This document shows, one piece after another, positions 14,581 to 22,755 of a DNA stretch of 24,315 bases. Both the position numbers and the translations under genes were made by a program. The notes under the pieces were generated by a model. The model worked only from the letters and a program-made list of their open reading frames with translations, had not been told where the DNA came from and did no database searches. Position 1 is the stretch's first letter; the number at the start of each line of letters is the position of its first letter. The stretch is from an uncultured Duncaniella sp. (GTDB lineage Bacteria; Bacteroidota; Bacteroidia; Bacteroidales; Muribaculaceae), in NCBI RefSeq assembly GCF_910577345.1, contig NZ_CAJTMT010000042.1, positions 1-24,315 on the forward strand, in the 5' to 3' direction.

Positions 14581-14808
14581 TTATCTAAAAGATTTATTAT
14601 ATTTTTCGTTATACTCGTTTATGATTTCATCGATAAGATACAAATCACTACGGCAATGCAGGTCAGCAATATTTTGGTCAATCAGAGAAAGGGTCTGAGA
14701 TGTATATACCATGTCCAGCGCCTTTTCCAAAGAAATGCTGAGCTTTTTTGCTATTCCCTCAATGATTCGGGCATATTTCATTTGTAGAACAGTCTGTTTT
14801 CCGGTCAT
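14581..14808 (-). CDS. DUF3791-like small protein (second copy in module)
   Basis: A 75-residue protein with the pattern QMKYARIIEGIAKKLSISLEKALDMVY and a later ADLHCRSDLYLIDEIINEY. Small gut-bacterial proteins with this pattern are often grouped with DUF3791, though it differs clearly from the copy at 15282. It starts 3 bases after the DUF3990 stop codon, so it is translationally linked to it. No signal peptide or membrane segment is present. By position it could be an antitoxin or partner of the DUF3990 protein; that is inference. Confidence 0.7.
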   Translation of the reverse strand: MTGKQTVLQMKYARIIEGIAKKLSISLEKALDMVYTSQTLSLIDQNIADLHCRSDLYLIDEIINEYNEKYNKSFR

Positions 14809-14811
14809 AGT

Positions 14812-15285
14812 CTAAAGCCTGATTGAGTTTATGAATTTAAGATGGTTGTCAATAACTTTTTGGTCAAGCAGACATATCTGATTGTTTGGCTTTTCGAAAC
14901 GCAAACGTCCGAGCGCTTCTTCCTTAGTGATATCGCCTGAGAAATAAAGGTCGATCGTACGGAAAATCTTATCATCGGCCACGCCTCCTTCCACCACGCT
15001 GTAAGTAATAGACGGTAGTTTTCCTGCACGATTATCCATCACGAAATCAAGCCATTCCTCGTTGTAATCACAGAATTGCTTTGTGATTACATTTTCCGGA
15101 AGATCATCGAGATCATATATATTAAGGATAGCATCTTTTCCCCTTAATTTGAATCTGTCACCATACTTTTCTGCTTGTTCACGCAGTTTGGTCACATAGA
15201 ATCCTTTTCCGAAATCAAGCCCTTCGCGTGAAAATCTTATGTCAGGCTTTATGATTTCAATATTTGAAGTGTGATAGACTATCAT
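14812..15285 (-). CDS. DUF3990 protein, putative ADP-ribosyltransferase-like toxin
   Basis: A 157-residue cytosolic protein. The N-terminal VYHTSN (3-8), DFGKGFYVTK (24-33) and REQAEKYG (35-42) match the DUF3990 pattern. The same H...Y layout marks the fold of many ADP-ribosyltransferases (His5 and Tyr30 would be the NAD-contacting pair). A possible acidic residue lies in EEWLDFVMDNR (76-86). No activity has been shown for this gene. It overlaps the upstream DUF3791 gene by 4 bases (ATGA) and is followed after 3 bases by another small gene. Base composition is low in G+C compared with neighbours (20 of 60 at 15061-15120), suggesting transfer. A toxin flanked by two small partners is the favoured reading. 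Confidence 0.8.
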   Translation of the reverse strand: MIVYHTSNIEIIKPDIRFSREGLDFGKGFYVTKLREQAEKYGDRFKLRGKDAILNIYDLDDLPENVITKQFCDYNEEWLDFVMDNRAGKLPSITYSVVEGGVADDKIFRTIDLYFSGDITKEEALGRLRFEKPNNQICLLDQKVIDNHLKFINSIRL

Positions 15286-15497
15286 TTGATGACTCCTTTC
15301 TCCCGCATATAGTCCACGATTTCAGTTGTGATATACTGCCCGCTGAAGGTGTGCAGCACATCATATCCCGGTATGATATATTCGGTAAGTATGCCGGAGG
15401 TTTTCAACATCCTATAGACAGTCTGCTGGTCCAGGTGAAGAAACTCCGCGACATTTCCGATGCAATATGTCACGAAATCAAGTTGGTCATGAGTCAT
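15282..15497 (-). CDS. DUF3791 small protein (first gene of module)
   Basis: A 71-residue protein with FVTYCIGNVAEFLHLDQQ, then GILTEYIIPGYDVLHTFSGQ and YITTEIVDYMREKG. The YDVLHT element and the C-terminal Tyr-Ile...Gly end are the DUF3791 signature. It is predicted soluble and helical. Its stop overlaps the DUF3990 start by 4 bases, so the two are translationally coupled, with this protein made first, as is common for antitoxins. DUF3791 and DUF3990 genes are often neighbours in gut bacteria as far as I recall; the role is unproven. Confidence 0.8.
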   Translation of the reverse strand: MTHDQLDFVTYCIGNVAEFLHLDQQTVYRMLKTSGILTEYIIPGYDVLHTFSGQYITTEIVDYMREKGVIK

Positions 15498-15542
15498 GGG
15501 GCGGAATGGTTTTTATTGGGGTTAGAGTCGGAACGACATTTG

Positions 15543-15550
15543 CAAATATA
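15543..15550 (-). promoter_or_regulatory. Promoter of the DUF3791-DUF3990 operon, -7 element TATATTTG
   Basis: TATATTTG on the minus strand, 46 bases upstream of the ATG at 15497, sits in the 19-base block 15535-15553 shared with the lipoprotein promoter. The sequence after it, TTTGCAAA, is palindromic. The porin terminator lies just upstream. Confidence 0.6.
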
Positions 15551-15573
15551 AGGAGTTTTATCATAAAAAGCAA

Positions 15574-15610
15574 CCCCTCCGCGATTGTCCGGGTGACGGT
15601 TGCGGAGGGG
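15574..15610 (-). terminator. Terminator of the porin gene
   Basis: GCGGAGGGG (15610-15602 side) and CCCCTCCGC (15574-15582) form a 9-bp GC-rich stem with a 19-base loop. On the minus strand it is followed by TTGCTTTTTATGA. It lies 27 bases past the porin stop at 15637 and insulates the next operon. Confidence 0.75.
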
Positions 15611-15636
15611 AATGATGTTTTGTATGACTGAAGAAT

Positions 15637-16812
15637 TTAGAAGATTATCTGGAGACGGGCCTCGATGGTGTTGACGTGGCGTTTGGGGAGCATGTTTTCA
15701 ACTTCGCGGTCACGCACTGTCGTGTAGGAGTAACGCAGACGGGCAAGCATCCATGAGTTGATATAGTAGTTGAAGGTGCAGTTGACATCGTGCATGATAC
15801 CGCCCATCACCTTGGCTTTCGCATCGGAGGCATTGGTGTAGTTGTAGCCGAGGACAAATTCGAGAGAACCTTTTGCGGGGGTCGCCACGCCGGCATCAGC
15901 GTGAGAATAGGTGTATTGCGAACCGATGAGAAGTGTGCGGACCATTCCGTAGGCACCCTGTGCCGTATAGTTTTTGAAACCGTCCTTGCGGGCCACGTTC
16001 ATATAGTAGTACTGCGCCTCAAGAGCCCAGTTGCCTTTTATCAACAGGAGTTCGGGAGTCATTTTGAACAGGCCGCGGGCATTGGTGATGTTCGACGACA
16101 GGAGGGGCACCTTCGAGACTCGGCTCGGGAAGTTGGCCGTGTAGTCAAAGCCTGTATGATCATCGGAAGTCGGCGATGAATAGTTGAATGACGAGCCAAT
16201 CTGGATGACATCGCCGTCGGCATGACGCGGACGCCACACGAGGCGGGTCTGTGCGCCCCAGGCCTGTTTGCCCATCGCAGTTGCGTTCTGAGTCATAGAG
16301 GCGGCTTCGCTGAAAATTGATGTTCCTGCGAAATACTGGTCTTTGTCGAATACCCACATGGCAGCGAGTAGTCGCGGATTGGCATAGAAGAACTCGTTGG
16401 AGGTCGGTTCCTCGTAGGTCTGCTTCATGGATGAGCTTGTCTCGGAATTCAGACCCCATTGTGGGACAAAGTAACCGACGCGGATGAGGTTGGAGGGGTT
16501 GAAGTCATATTCAAGATAAGTGTCCTTCAGACCGACCTTTCCGTAGGCGAAGCCGACGTCGACTTTGGCTTTCCATTTGCCATAGCTTGCTTTCGCGCCG
16601 AGACGGACATCGGGGATGGCGACGCCATTGACGAATTTTGTGTCACCGGCCTCTTCGGCACCGGTGTTTCCGCCGAGATAGACGGCTCCGTCCATGAGTA
16701 TGCGGCCTGTCGGTTTGACTGTGAATTTCGGCTCATCGTCATCTGCCATGACGGTCAGTGAGCATAATGCGGTTGCAGCGAGTGCTAAAACGATACTTTT
16801 CATAGCGGACAT
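15637..16812 (-). CDS. Outer-membrane porin of the OprO/OprP (phosphate-selective) type
   Basis: A 391-residue protein with a signal peptide (hydrophobic to about residue 22, cleavage near VMA-DDDEP) and beta-barrel repeats ending in the C-terminal aromatic RLQIIF. Segments such as VKPTGRILMDGAVYL, VRLGAKASYGKWKAKVDVGFAYGKV and LKDTYLEYDF followed by LIRVGYFVPQWGLN resemble the Porin_O_P family of Gram-negative outer membranes. The family name implies phosphate or pyrophosphate selectivity, but homologs vary in specificity. ATGs at 16812 and 16803 are both possible; the second gives MKSIVLALAA. It follows an acid phosphatase gene by 164 bases on the same strand with no clear promoter between, which fits a joint phosphate-uptake role. 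Confidence 0.82.
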   Translation of the reverse strand: MSAMKSIVLALAATALCSLTVMADDDEPKFTVKPTGRILMDGAVYLGGNTGAEEAGDTKFVNGVAIPDVRLGAKASYGKWKAKVDVGFAYGKVGLKDTYLEYDFNPSNLIRVGYFVPQWGLNSETSSSMKQTYEEPTSNEFFYANPRLLAAMWVFDKDQYFAGTSIFSEAASMTQNATAMGKQAWGAQTRLVWRPRHADGDVIQIGSSFNYSSPTSDDHTGFDYTANFPSRVSKVPLLSSNITNARGLFKMTPELLLIKGNWALEAQYYYMNVARKDGFKNYTAQGAYGMVRTLLIGSQYTYSHADAGVATPAKGSLEFVLGYNYTNASDAKAKVMGGIMHDVNCTFNYYINSWMLARLRYSYTTVRDREVENMLPKRHVNTIEARLQIIF

Positions 16813-16976
16813 GTTTTTCAGTAGAAGTAAAAAAGAAGCTTGAGTGGAGTATGATAGAATTGATGTCGCCGTGTGTGATATACGCGGACGTGTGTGTTGG
16901 AGTTCTGTAGTAAACGTGAGTGAGGAGAGAGGAGAAGAGTTCAGGGATTGTAGCGTATGGGGGCTGATGTCAGTTA

Positions 16977-17801
16977 TCAGTCGGTTGTTGTGGGAGTGGG
17001 GACGGGTGTGCCCTTTGCAACCTTACCGGCTTTTTTCAACTGCTTGAATTCCTTCTTGGCTTTTTCGAGCTGGGCCTGGAACTGGGGGTCGGCATGGAGG
17101 CGGGCTACAGTGACTGCGCCGGTGATGCGTCCTGCATCGACATCGCTTTGGAAATGATAGCCGCAGATGACACGGCTCTCGCCCATCTCATATCCGCGTT
17201 TGAGGATTTCATTCTGGCGTTCGGGATTGATTTCTGCAAGGACGAGTGCGGTTGCCCATCCGATTGATGTGTGGCCTGAGGGATAGGAGCCGTTGGTCGA
17301 CAGTTCCTCCTGCTGCTCGGGGTTGCAGGTGTCTTCTTCGTAGAAGGAGAACGGACGCTGACGGTTGTAGTAGTTCTTTGCCTCGCGTGTTCCGAGGTCT
17401 CCGGCATCTTCCCTCATGCCGACGACGAGTTTCAGAATTTCAGGGGTGTCCTCATTGATTTCGACACCGAATGCCTCGGAGAATGCTTCGGGAACACCGT
17501 TACCTTCCACTCTTGCGTCGGTGACAGCCTGATCGCCACGGGGAGTGTTGCGCATGGTCTTGCCCCATGTGTAGCGGGCCTGGTCATTGAGGAAGGTGAT
17601 TGATGCGCCGTCCGGTGGAGGTGGAAGGAGGAGGTAGCTGTTGGGGACATCGCCTTCCTGCAGGAAGAACACATCAGGATTGGTGCGGTGGTCCTTTACT
17701 TTCTTGGCGGGTGCGTCTTGTGCGAATGCTACAGATGCGGTCATTGCCATCAGGATGGCGCAGGCCGATGTGCGGAACATAGAAACGAATGAGGTCTTCA
17801 T
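16977..17801 (-). CDS. Class A non-specific acid phosphatase (PhoN-like, PAP2 superfamily)
   Basis: A 274-residue periplasmic phosphomonoesterase. It has a signal peptide (residues 1-27, ...SVAFA-QDAP). The complete three-part signature is visible: K142-X6-R149-P150, PSGH at 174-177 and S209-R210-X5-H216-X3-D220, with SYPSGHTS and GESRVICGYH as in PhoN enzymes. The C-terminal tail (about 232-274) is Lys-rich then Pro/Thr-rich, ending PVPTPTTTD, which is unusual and may be a linker or disordered tail. The porin gene follows on the same strand. No TAnnTTTG element was found upstream within the 260-base gap to glgP's end, so its promoter is undefined. Confidence 0.93.
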   Translation of the reverse strand: MKTSFVSMFRTSACAILMAMTASVAFAQDAPAKKVKDHRTNPDVFFLQEGDVPNSYLLLPPPPDGASITFLNDQARYTWGKTMRNTPRGDQAVTDARVEGNGVPEAFSEAFGVEINEDTPEILKLVVGMREDAGDLGTREAKNYYNRQRPFSFYEEDTCNPEQQEELSTNGSYPSGHTSIGWATALVLAEINPERQNEILKRGYEMGESRVICGYHFQSDVDAGRITGAVTVARLHADPQFQAQLEKAKKEFKQLKKAGKVAKGTPVPTPTTTD

Positions 17802-17999
17802 GTTGGTTGATGTTTTTTAGTTTTTTAGAAGAAGTAGATTCGTAAGTTAAGTAAGGAGAGGAGTTGCGGCCGTGCGATGAATTAGGGATACCAAGTTGCG
17901 GTCGTTTTATAAAAAAACGCATGGTTTTTCAATTGGTTTAAGGTTTATTTATGTTCTTTAGCATGTTATCAGAAAAAGTCGCGGGTCTATGGATAAAAT

Positions 18000-18033
18000 C
18001 AGCCCCTGCATCCGATTGAGGTTGCAGGGGCTG
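18000..18033 (-). terminator. Terminator of the glycogen operon
   Basis: An 11-bp stem, CAGCCCCTGCA (18000-18010) with TGCAGGGGCTG (18023-18033), has a 12-base loop. On the minus strand it is followed by ATTTTATCC, a weak U-tract. It lies about 33 bases past the phosphorylase stop. Confidence 0.65.
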
Positions 18034-18065
18034 AAGATATAAGGTCGGGTTTTCAGGAACAGGAA

Positions 18066-20624
18066 TTAGATCCAGCGCACGAATGCGAAATCCTGACGGT
18101 GGGGAAGTGCGGGATTAGTGGGATAGAGGCGGTAGCTGTAGCGGAACACACCCGGGTCACGGAACTTGTCGGTGAGCTGGAATGTCACGATGTTGCCATC
18201 CTTGCTGATAACCTTGAAGGGAATGCTGCCGATGCGGCTTTCCTGATTGTCGTGAACCTTGTCGATGACGAGTTCGAGAGCGAGGTCATCAGCGAGGCCG
18301 TTGGCGTCAATCTTGATGGTGGTGACATACTGCTGACCGCTTTCAGTGTGCTGGGTAAGGTCGCGGTCGGTAGATACTTCGAGAACCTTGATGCCATCCC
18401 ATGCGGCTGCGACTTTCTCTTTCCATGCTGCGATTTCCTTAGCGAGCTTGTTGTTGTCGGCAGAGAGCTTGTGGAAACGCTTTGCTTCGGGATCGTAGAA
18501 ACGGTCGATGTAGTCCTCGATCATGCGCTGCATGGTGTACTGCGGAGCGATGTGGCCGATTGAACGCTTGATGTACTGGATCCACTCGGGAGAATATCCC
18601 TTCGAGTTCTTTGCGAAGTAGAGGGGGATAATCTCGTTTTCAAGCATTGAGTAGATGGTAGCTGCGTCGAGTTTGTCCTGCTGGCTCTGGTCGGTGAAGG
18701 TGCGCTTGTCGGTGAGGGCCCATCCGGCCTTTTCATCGAGCTTGTAGCCTTCATACCACCATCCGTCGAGCACTGAGAAGTTGAGCACACCGTTCATCTC
18801 GGCCTTTTCGCCTGATGTACCGGATGCCTCGAGGGGACGGGTCGGGGTGTTGAGCCAGATGTCGACACCGGTCACGAGACGCTTGGCAACAATCATGTTG
18901 TAGTCCTCAAGGAAGATAATCTTGCCCTGGAACTGAGGCATACGCGAGATTTCGGTGATGCGCTTGATGAGGCCCTGGCCTGCGCCGTCGGCGGGGTGTG
19001 CCTTACCCGAGAAGATGAACTGCACGGGGAACTGCTCGTTGTTGACGATGCGGGCGAGACGGTCGAGGTCGGTGAAGAGAAGGTGTGCACGCTTGTAGGT
19101 TGCGAAACGGCGTGCGAAACCGATGATGAGGGCGTTGGGGTTGATGCGCTCGAGAATCTTGATTACGGCTGAGGGATCGCCCTGGTTGGCAAGCCACTTG
19201 GCCTTGAAGTCACGCTTCACGAAGTTGATGAACTTGTTCTTCATCATTGTGCGCATGTTCCAGATCTCTTCATCTTTCACCTTGAAGATGCCTTCCCAAG
19301 CCTTGGGATCGCTCTGGTGGTCAAACACCTGGTCGCCGAGTTTCTCAGAGTAGAAAGCCTTCCATTCGCTGGCAGCCCAAGTCGGCATGTGGACACCGTT
19401 GGTGACGTAGCCTACATGGCTTTCTTCCCATGAGTAGCCTTTCCATACACCTGCGAACATCTTCTTCGAGACTTCGCCGTGGAGCCAGCTCACACCGTTG
19501 GCTTCCTGACAGGTGTTGAGAGCGAACACGCTCATTGAGAAGCGGTCCTGGCTGTCGGGGTTCTCGCGGCCCATGTTCATGAGGTCCTGCCAAGAGATGC
19601 CGAGACGGCCGGGGAATTCGTTGAGATATTTGTGGGCGAGACCCTCGTCGAAGTAGTCGTGGCCTGCGGGTACGGGAGTGTGTACGGTATAGAGGCTTGA
19701 CGAACGGACGAGCTCGAGAGCTGAGTTGAAGTCGAGGCCTTTCTCAACGTAGTCAACGAGACGCTGGAGGTTGAGGAGGGCGGCGTGGCCTTCGTTAGCG
19801 TGGTAGATGGTGTTGTTGATGCCGAGCTTCTTGAGAGCGAGCACACCGCCGATGCCGAGGAGGTATTCCTGCTTGATGCGGTTTTCCCAGTCGCCACCGT
19901 AGAGCTGGTGGGTGATGGGGCGGTCCCATTCGCTGTTCATGTCGAAGTCAGTGTCGAGAAGGTAGAGCTTCATGCGGCCTACGTTCACACGCCAGATGTG
20001 GCTGTAGATGATGCGGCCGGGGAAGGGCACTTCAAGAATCATGGGATGGCCGTTGCCGTCGGTCACCTGCTCGATGGGGAGCTGGTTGAAGTTCTGGGGC
20101 TCGTAGTTGGCAATCTGCTGGCCGTCTACGCTGAGTGACTGGGTGAAGTAGCCATAGCGGTAGAGGAAGCCGATGGCTGTCATGTCGACGCAACTGTCGG
20201 ATGCTTCCTTGATGTAGTCACCGGCGAGTACGCCGAGACCACCGGAGTAGATCTTAAGGCAGTTGCAGAGGCCATATTCCATCGAGAAGTAAGATACCGA
20301 GGGAATATCCTTGCGCATGGGCTTGGCCATGTAGTCGTTGAACATGTCAAATACCACCTTGATGCGTTCCATCATTTCGCCGTCCTTCATCACTTCTTCG
20401 AGGCGCTCGTTGGAGAGCTGCTGGAGAAGCATTACGGGGTTTTCGCCGGTTGCACGCCAGAGGTCGGGATCAAGGTCGCGGAAGAGGTTCTTCGCTGCAC
20501 TGTTCCACACCCACCAAAGGTTGCGTGAGAGGGTTTCAAGGGGTTTCAATGCCTCGGGGAGCACAGATTTAACTGTGATGTCGCGCCACACGGGGGCATT
20601 AGTTTTGCTTACGGGCAGTTTCAT
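18066..20624 (-). CDS. glgP: Alpha-glucan (glycogen) phosphorylase, GT35
   Basis: A cytosolic enzyme releasing glucose-1-phosphate from glycogen or maltodextrin. The 852-residue protein has an N-terminal DUF3417-type region (LSRNLWWVWNSAAKNLF, 32-48), then YFSMEYG (112-118) and GGLGVLAGDY (128-137), the HANEGHAA motif (275-282), and the PLP site EASGTSGEKAEMNGVLN with Lys607. This is the TIGR02094-type short phosphorylase group rather than the classical mammalian/E. coli GlgP type. In that group the PLP motif usually reads GTSGMKA; here it is GTSGEKA. It lies 146 bases downstream of the glycogen synthase on the same strand with no promoter match between, so the pair is likely one operon. Confidence 0.94.
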   Translation of the reverse strand: MKLPVSKTNAPVWRDITVKSVLPEALKPLETLSRNLWWVWNSAAKNLFRDLDPDLWRATGENPVMLLQQLSNERLEEVMKDGEMMERIKVVFDMFNDYMAKPMRKDIPSVSYFSMEYGLCNCLKIYSGGLGVLAGDYIKEASDSCVDMTAIGFLYRYGYFTQSLSVDGQQIANYEPQNFNQLPIEQVTDGNGHPMILEVPFPGRIIYSHIWRVNVGRMKLYLLDTDFDMNSEWDRPITHQLYGGDWENRIKQEYLLGIGGVLALKKLGINNTIYHANEGHAALLNLQRLVDYVEKGLDFNSALELVRSSSLYTVHTPVPAGHDYFDEGLAHKYLNEFPGRLGISWQDLMNMGRENPDSQDRFSMSVFALNTCQEANGVSWLHGEVSKKMFAGVWKGYSWEESHVGYVTNGVHMPTWAASEWKAFYSEKLGDQVFDHQSDPKAWEGIFKVKDEEIWNMRTMMKNKFINFVKRDFKAKWLANQGDPSAVIKILERINPNALIIGFARRFATYKRAHLLFTDLDRLARIVNNEQFPVQFIFSGKAHPADGAGQGLIKRITEISRMPQFQGKIIFLEDYNMIVAKRLVTGVDIWLNTPTRPLEASGTSGEKAEMNGVLNFSVLDGWWYEGYKLDEKAGWALTDKRTFTDQSQQDKLDAATIYSMLENEIIPLYFAKNSKGYSPEWIQYIKRSIGHIAPQYTMQRMIEDYIDRFYDPEAKRFHKLSADNNKLAKEIAAWKEKVAAAWDGIKVLEVSTDRDLTQHTESGQQYVTTIKIDANGLADDLALELVIDKVHDNQESRIGSIPFKVISKDGNIVTFQLTDKFRDPGVFRYSYRLYPTNPALPHRQDFAFVRWI

Positions 20625-20770
20625 ATTCTTAAAAGGTTATGTTTCTTGATATGATTGTGTAAGATGATGTTGTCAATATCCTTACGCAATTAGATCGGAT
20701 AGATCAGAGACTGAATGGTGTGTTGAAGTATTACTCTAATCAGCTGTGGATTCTGTCTCAAAGAGATTGT

Positions 20771-22507
20771 CTACTTGCTCTTTTTCGCAGCGGGAGTCCT
20801 TTCCTCCGCTTTCGAGAGGGCGAGGGCGTAGGCTTCGTCGTAGTAGACCATGAATTTCGGCCATGCGGCTTCCGATGCGGTGTGCATGGCGGCCTTATGG
20901 ATTTTCTTAATCTCTTTTTCGTCAGCGCAAGTCAGGTATTCGAGGGAATGGGCAATGTTGTCTACAACGCTCTCATAGTTCGAATCACCGCGGCCGATCA
21001 CGTTCACTCCACATTCGTCGAAATAATTCTCTGAGGTCTTGAGTGCCCACTGGCCGAAGCCGGAGAGGGAGGTGGTGACGGTGGGAACACCGAAGGCAAC
21101 GCTTTCAAGCGGCGTGTAGCCCCACGGCTCATAGTAGGAGGGGAAGACGGTCGCGTCGGCGCCGGGAAGAAGGTCGTAGTACGAGAGATTGAACACTCCG
21201 TCGTTGCCGTTGAGATAGCAGGGGACGTAGATGACTGTCACTCTCGGGTCCTGATTGGCGAATCCGAGCTGGTGCATACGGCAGTTGACCGCATCAGAGT
21301 CCGGATTGTTGAGCCAATGGGTGAGAACCGGATCGGCAAGGGCCTGCTCATCGTTGACGAAGGGTGTATTGTTCATCCCTGCGATGCGGTCGGTGAGGTC
21401 TTTGCGCGCTTCCTTTGCCCATGCGGGAACCATGACGAATGCAAGCACGTCGCGGCAGAGTTTGCGGTTTCTGAGCTTGTCGCATACGTCAAGGAAGAGG
21501 TCGAGACCCTTGTTGCGGTATTCGCAGCGTCCGCTGGTGACGACGATGAAAGTGTTGTCGTCCATGCGTTTGCCGGTGAGGGCCGATGCGACGGTGAGCA
21601 TACGGTCGCGGGCCTGCTTGCGGGCTGCGGGGAATTTAGAGGGTGAGGGAACGAAGTTCTTTTCAAATCCGTTGGGGGTCACAACGTCGGGGCGGCGTTC
21701 GAGAAGCTGCTCACACTCGGCGGCGGTGATGTCGCTCACGGTGGTGAACACGTCGGCAGCGTGTGCCGCGCGCTTTTCAAGCGAGTGTTTGGCCTCCATG
21801 TTGAGTTCGCGGGCCATCTGGTCGCCGTTGTATCCCTTGAGGTAATCGTAGAGGGGTTTGTTGTTACCGCAGATGCTGCGGCCGATGCTGGTGGCGTGGG
21901 TGGTGAAGACGGTTGCAACCTGAGGGAGTTTCCATTTCACATAGAGGAGTCCCATTCCGGTTGTCCACTCGTCGAAGTGAGCCACGATGCGGCTGCGGTG
22001 TTTGCGGGAGATTCTGCCTGTCGGGGTGAGCTTGGCGCCATAGCCGCTTGCGATTATCGACTCGATGACCACTCCGGCGGCATGGGCGAAGGCGCAACCT
22101 TCGTCGTAATCGCCGTAGGCGTGAAGAGAATCGACGCCGAAGCGCTTCCACATCTCTCCGTAGAATTCATCCTTTACAGCATACATGCCGTCGAATTTCA
22201 CAAGCACTGCGATAGGACGGCCGGGTATATCCCAGCGGCCCACTCTGACGCTCACTCCTTCGGGGAGCTTGGCGGTCTTTGACCATGAAGAGAGACCTTC
22301 AACGTTGCACTCTGTGAACCAGGGCGAGGGGTTCTCTTCGGTCCAGACATCGGGGCCGATAAAAACGGTCTTGTCGTTATAAAGTTTCTGAAGTGTCTTG
22401 GCCTTCGTGGACAGGACGGTGTAAATCCCGCCAATCTTGTTACATACCTCCCAGCTAACCTCAAACAAGAGGTCGACCTGAGGTGCAGCAGGTGTAATGT
22501 CCATCAT
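20771..22507 (-). CDS. Glycogen synthase, GT3 (eukaryote-type)
   Basis: A 578-residue glycosyltransferase that extends alpha-1,4-glucan. The N-terminal LLFEVSWEVCNKIGGIYTV and VFIGPDVW, and the C-terminal SYYEPWGYTPLESVAFGVPTVTT with the two catalytic Glu of the E-X7-E pattern, mark the GT3 family known from yeast and animals and found across Bacteroidetes. Those enzymes use UDP-glucose and, in eukaryotes, glucose-6-phosphate activation; use here is inferred. The C-terminus ends TPAAKKSK, Lys-rich. The open frame extends to an ATG at 22588, but the promoter element at 22537-22544 falls inside that extension, so the paired ATGs at 22507/22504 are the real start (MMDITPAAPQVDLLFEVSW). Confidence 0.93.
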   Translation of the reverse strand: MMDITPAAPQVDLLFEVSWEVCNKIGGIYTVLSTKAKTLQKLYNDKTVFIGPDVWTEENPSPWFTECNVEGLSSWSKTAKLPEGVSVRVGRWDIPGRPIAVLVKFDGMYAVKDEFYGEMWKRFGVDSLHAYGDYDEGCAFAHAAGVVIESIIASGYGAKLTPTGRISRKHRSRIVAHFDEWTTGMGLLYVKWKLPQVATVFTTHATSIGRSICGNNKPLYDYLKGYNGDQMARELNMEAKHSLEKRAAHAADVFTTVSDITAAECEQLLERRPDVVTPNGFEKNFVPSPSKFPAARKQARDRMLTVASALTGKRMDDNTFIVVTSGRCEYRNKGLDLFLDVCDKLRNRKLCRDVLAFVMVPAWAKEARKDLTDRIAGMNNTPFVNDEQALADPVLTHWLNNPDSDAVNCRMHQLGFANQDPRVTVIYVPCYLNGNDGVFNLSYYDLLPGADATVFPSYYEPWGYTPLESVAFGVPTVTTSLSGFGQWALKTSENYFDECGVNVIGRGDSNYESVVDNIAHSLEYLTCADEKEIKKIHKAAMHTASEAAWPKFMVYYDEAYALALSKAEERTPAAKKSK

Positions 22508-22536
22508 TCTTCTGATATATTTACGTTTTCGAGGCG

Positions 22537-22544
22537 CAAAGTTA
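22537..22544 (-). promoter_or_regulatory. Promoter of the glycogen synthase-phosphorylase operon, -7 element TAACTTTG
   Basis: TAACTTTG on the minus strand lies 30 bases upstream of the ATG at 22507. A -33 TTG can be found at 22 bases, slightly long. This placement settles the translation start. Confidence 0.55.
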
Positions 22545-22590
22545 CGCATTTTTTTGTAAATATCAGCAAGATACAAGAAAAATGACATGA

Positions 22591-22659
22591 AAAACCGCTC
22601 TGGAGGCCCCGACAGCCTCCAAGGGAGTGCCTGAAAGTGGTGTCGGGCTGCCCGGTTTT
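22591..22659. other. Overlapping dyads between divergent promoters (possible pseudoknot or operator)
   Basis: AAAACCG (22591-22597) pairs with CGGTTTT (22653-22659). Inside, GGAGGC (22602-22607) pairs with GCCTCC (22615-22620). The 7-base loop CCCGACA (22608-22614) is itself complementary to TGTCGGG (22641-22647). The block lies between the two divergent promoters and is outside both predicted transcripts. Confidence 0.5.
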
Positions 22660-22688
22660 GGCTATTAGCGGGAGATTCCTTATATTTG
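22657..22688 (+). promoter_or_regulatory. Promoter of the GH28 gene: TTTG-N20-TATATTTG
   Basis: TTTG at 22657-22660 and TATATTTG at 22681-22688, 20 bases apart, match both Bacteroidetes elements. Transcription would begin near 22695, about 60 bases before the ATG at 22756. The -33 element overlaps the right arm of the dyad block. Confidence 0.7.
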
Positions 22689-22755
22689 CACTGATTTAGC
22701 GTAGTTTTTACATAAAATTATCGGTAATTTACGAATTTTTAACAATAAACAAACC

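Noticed and set aside
22508..22588. Longer start for the glycogen synthase
   Set aside because: The promoter element at 22537-22544 is inside it; family members start near the paired ATGs at 22507/22504.
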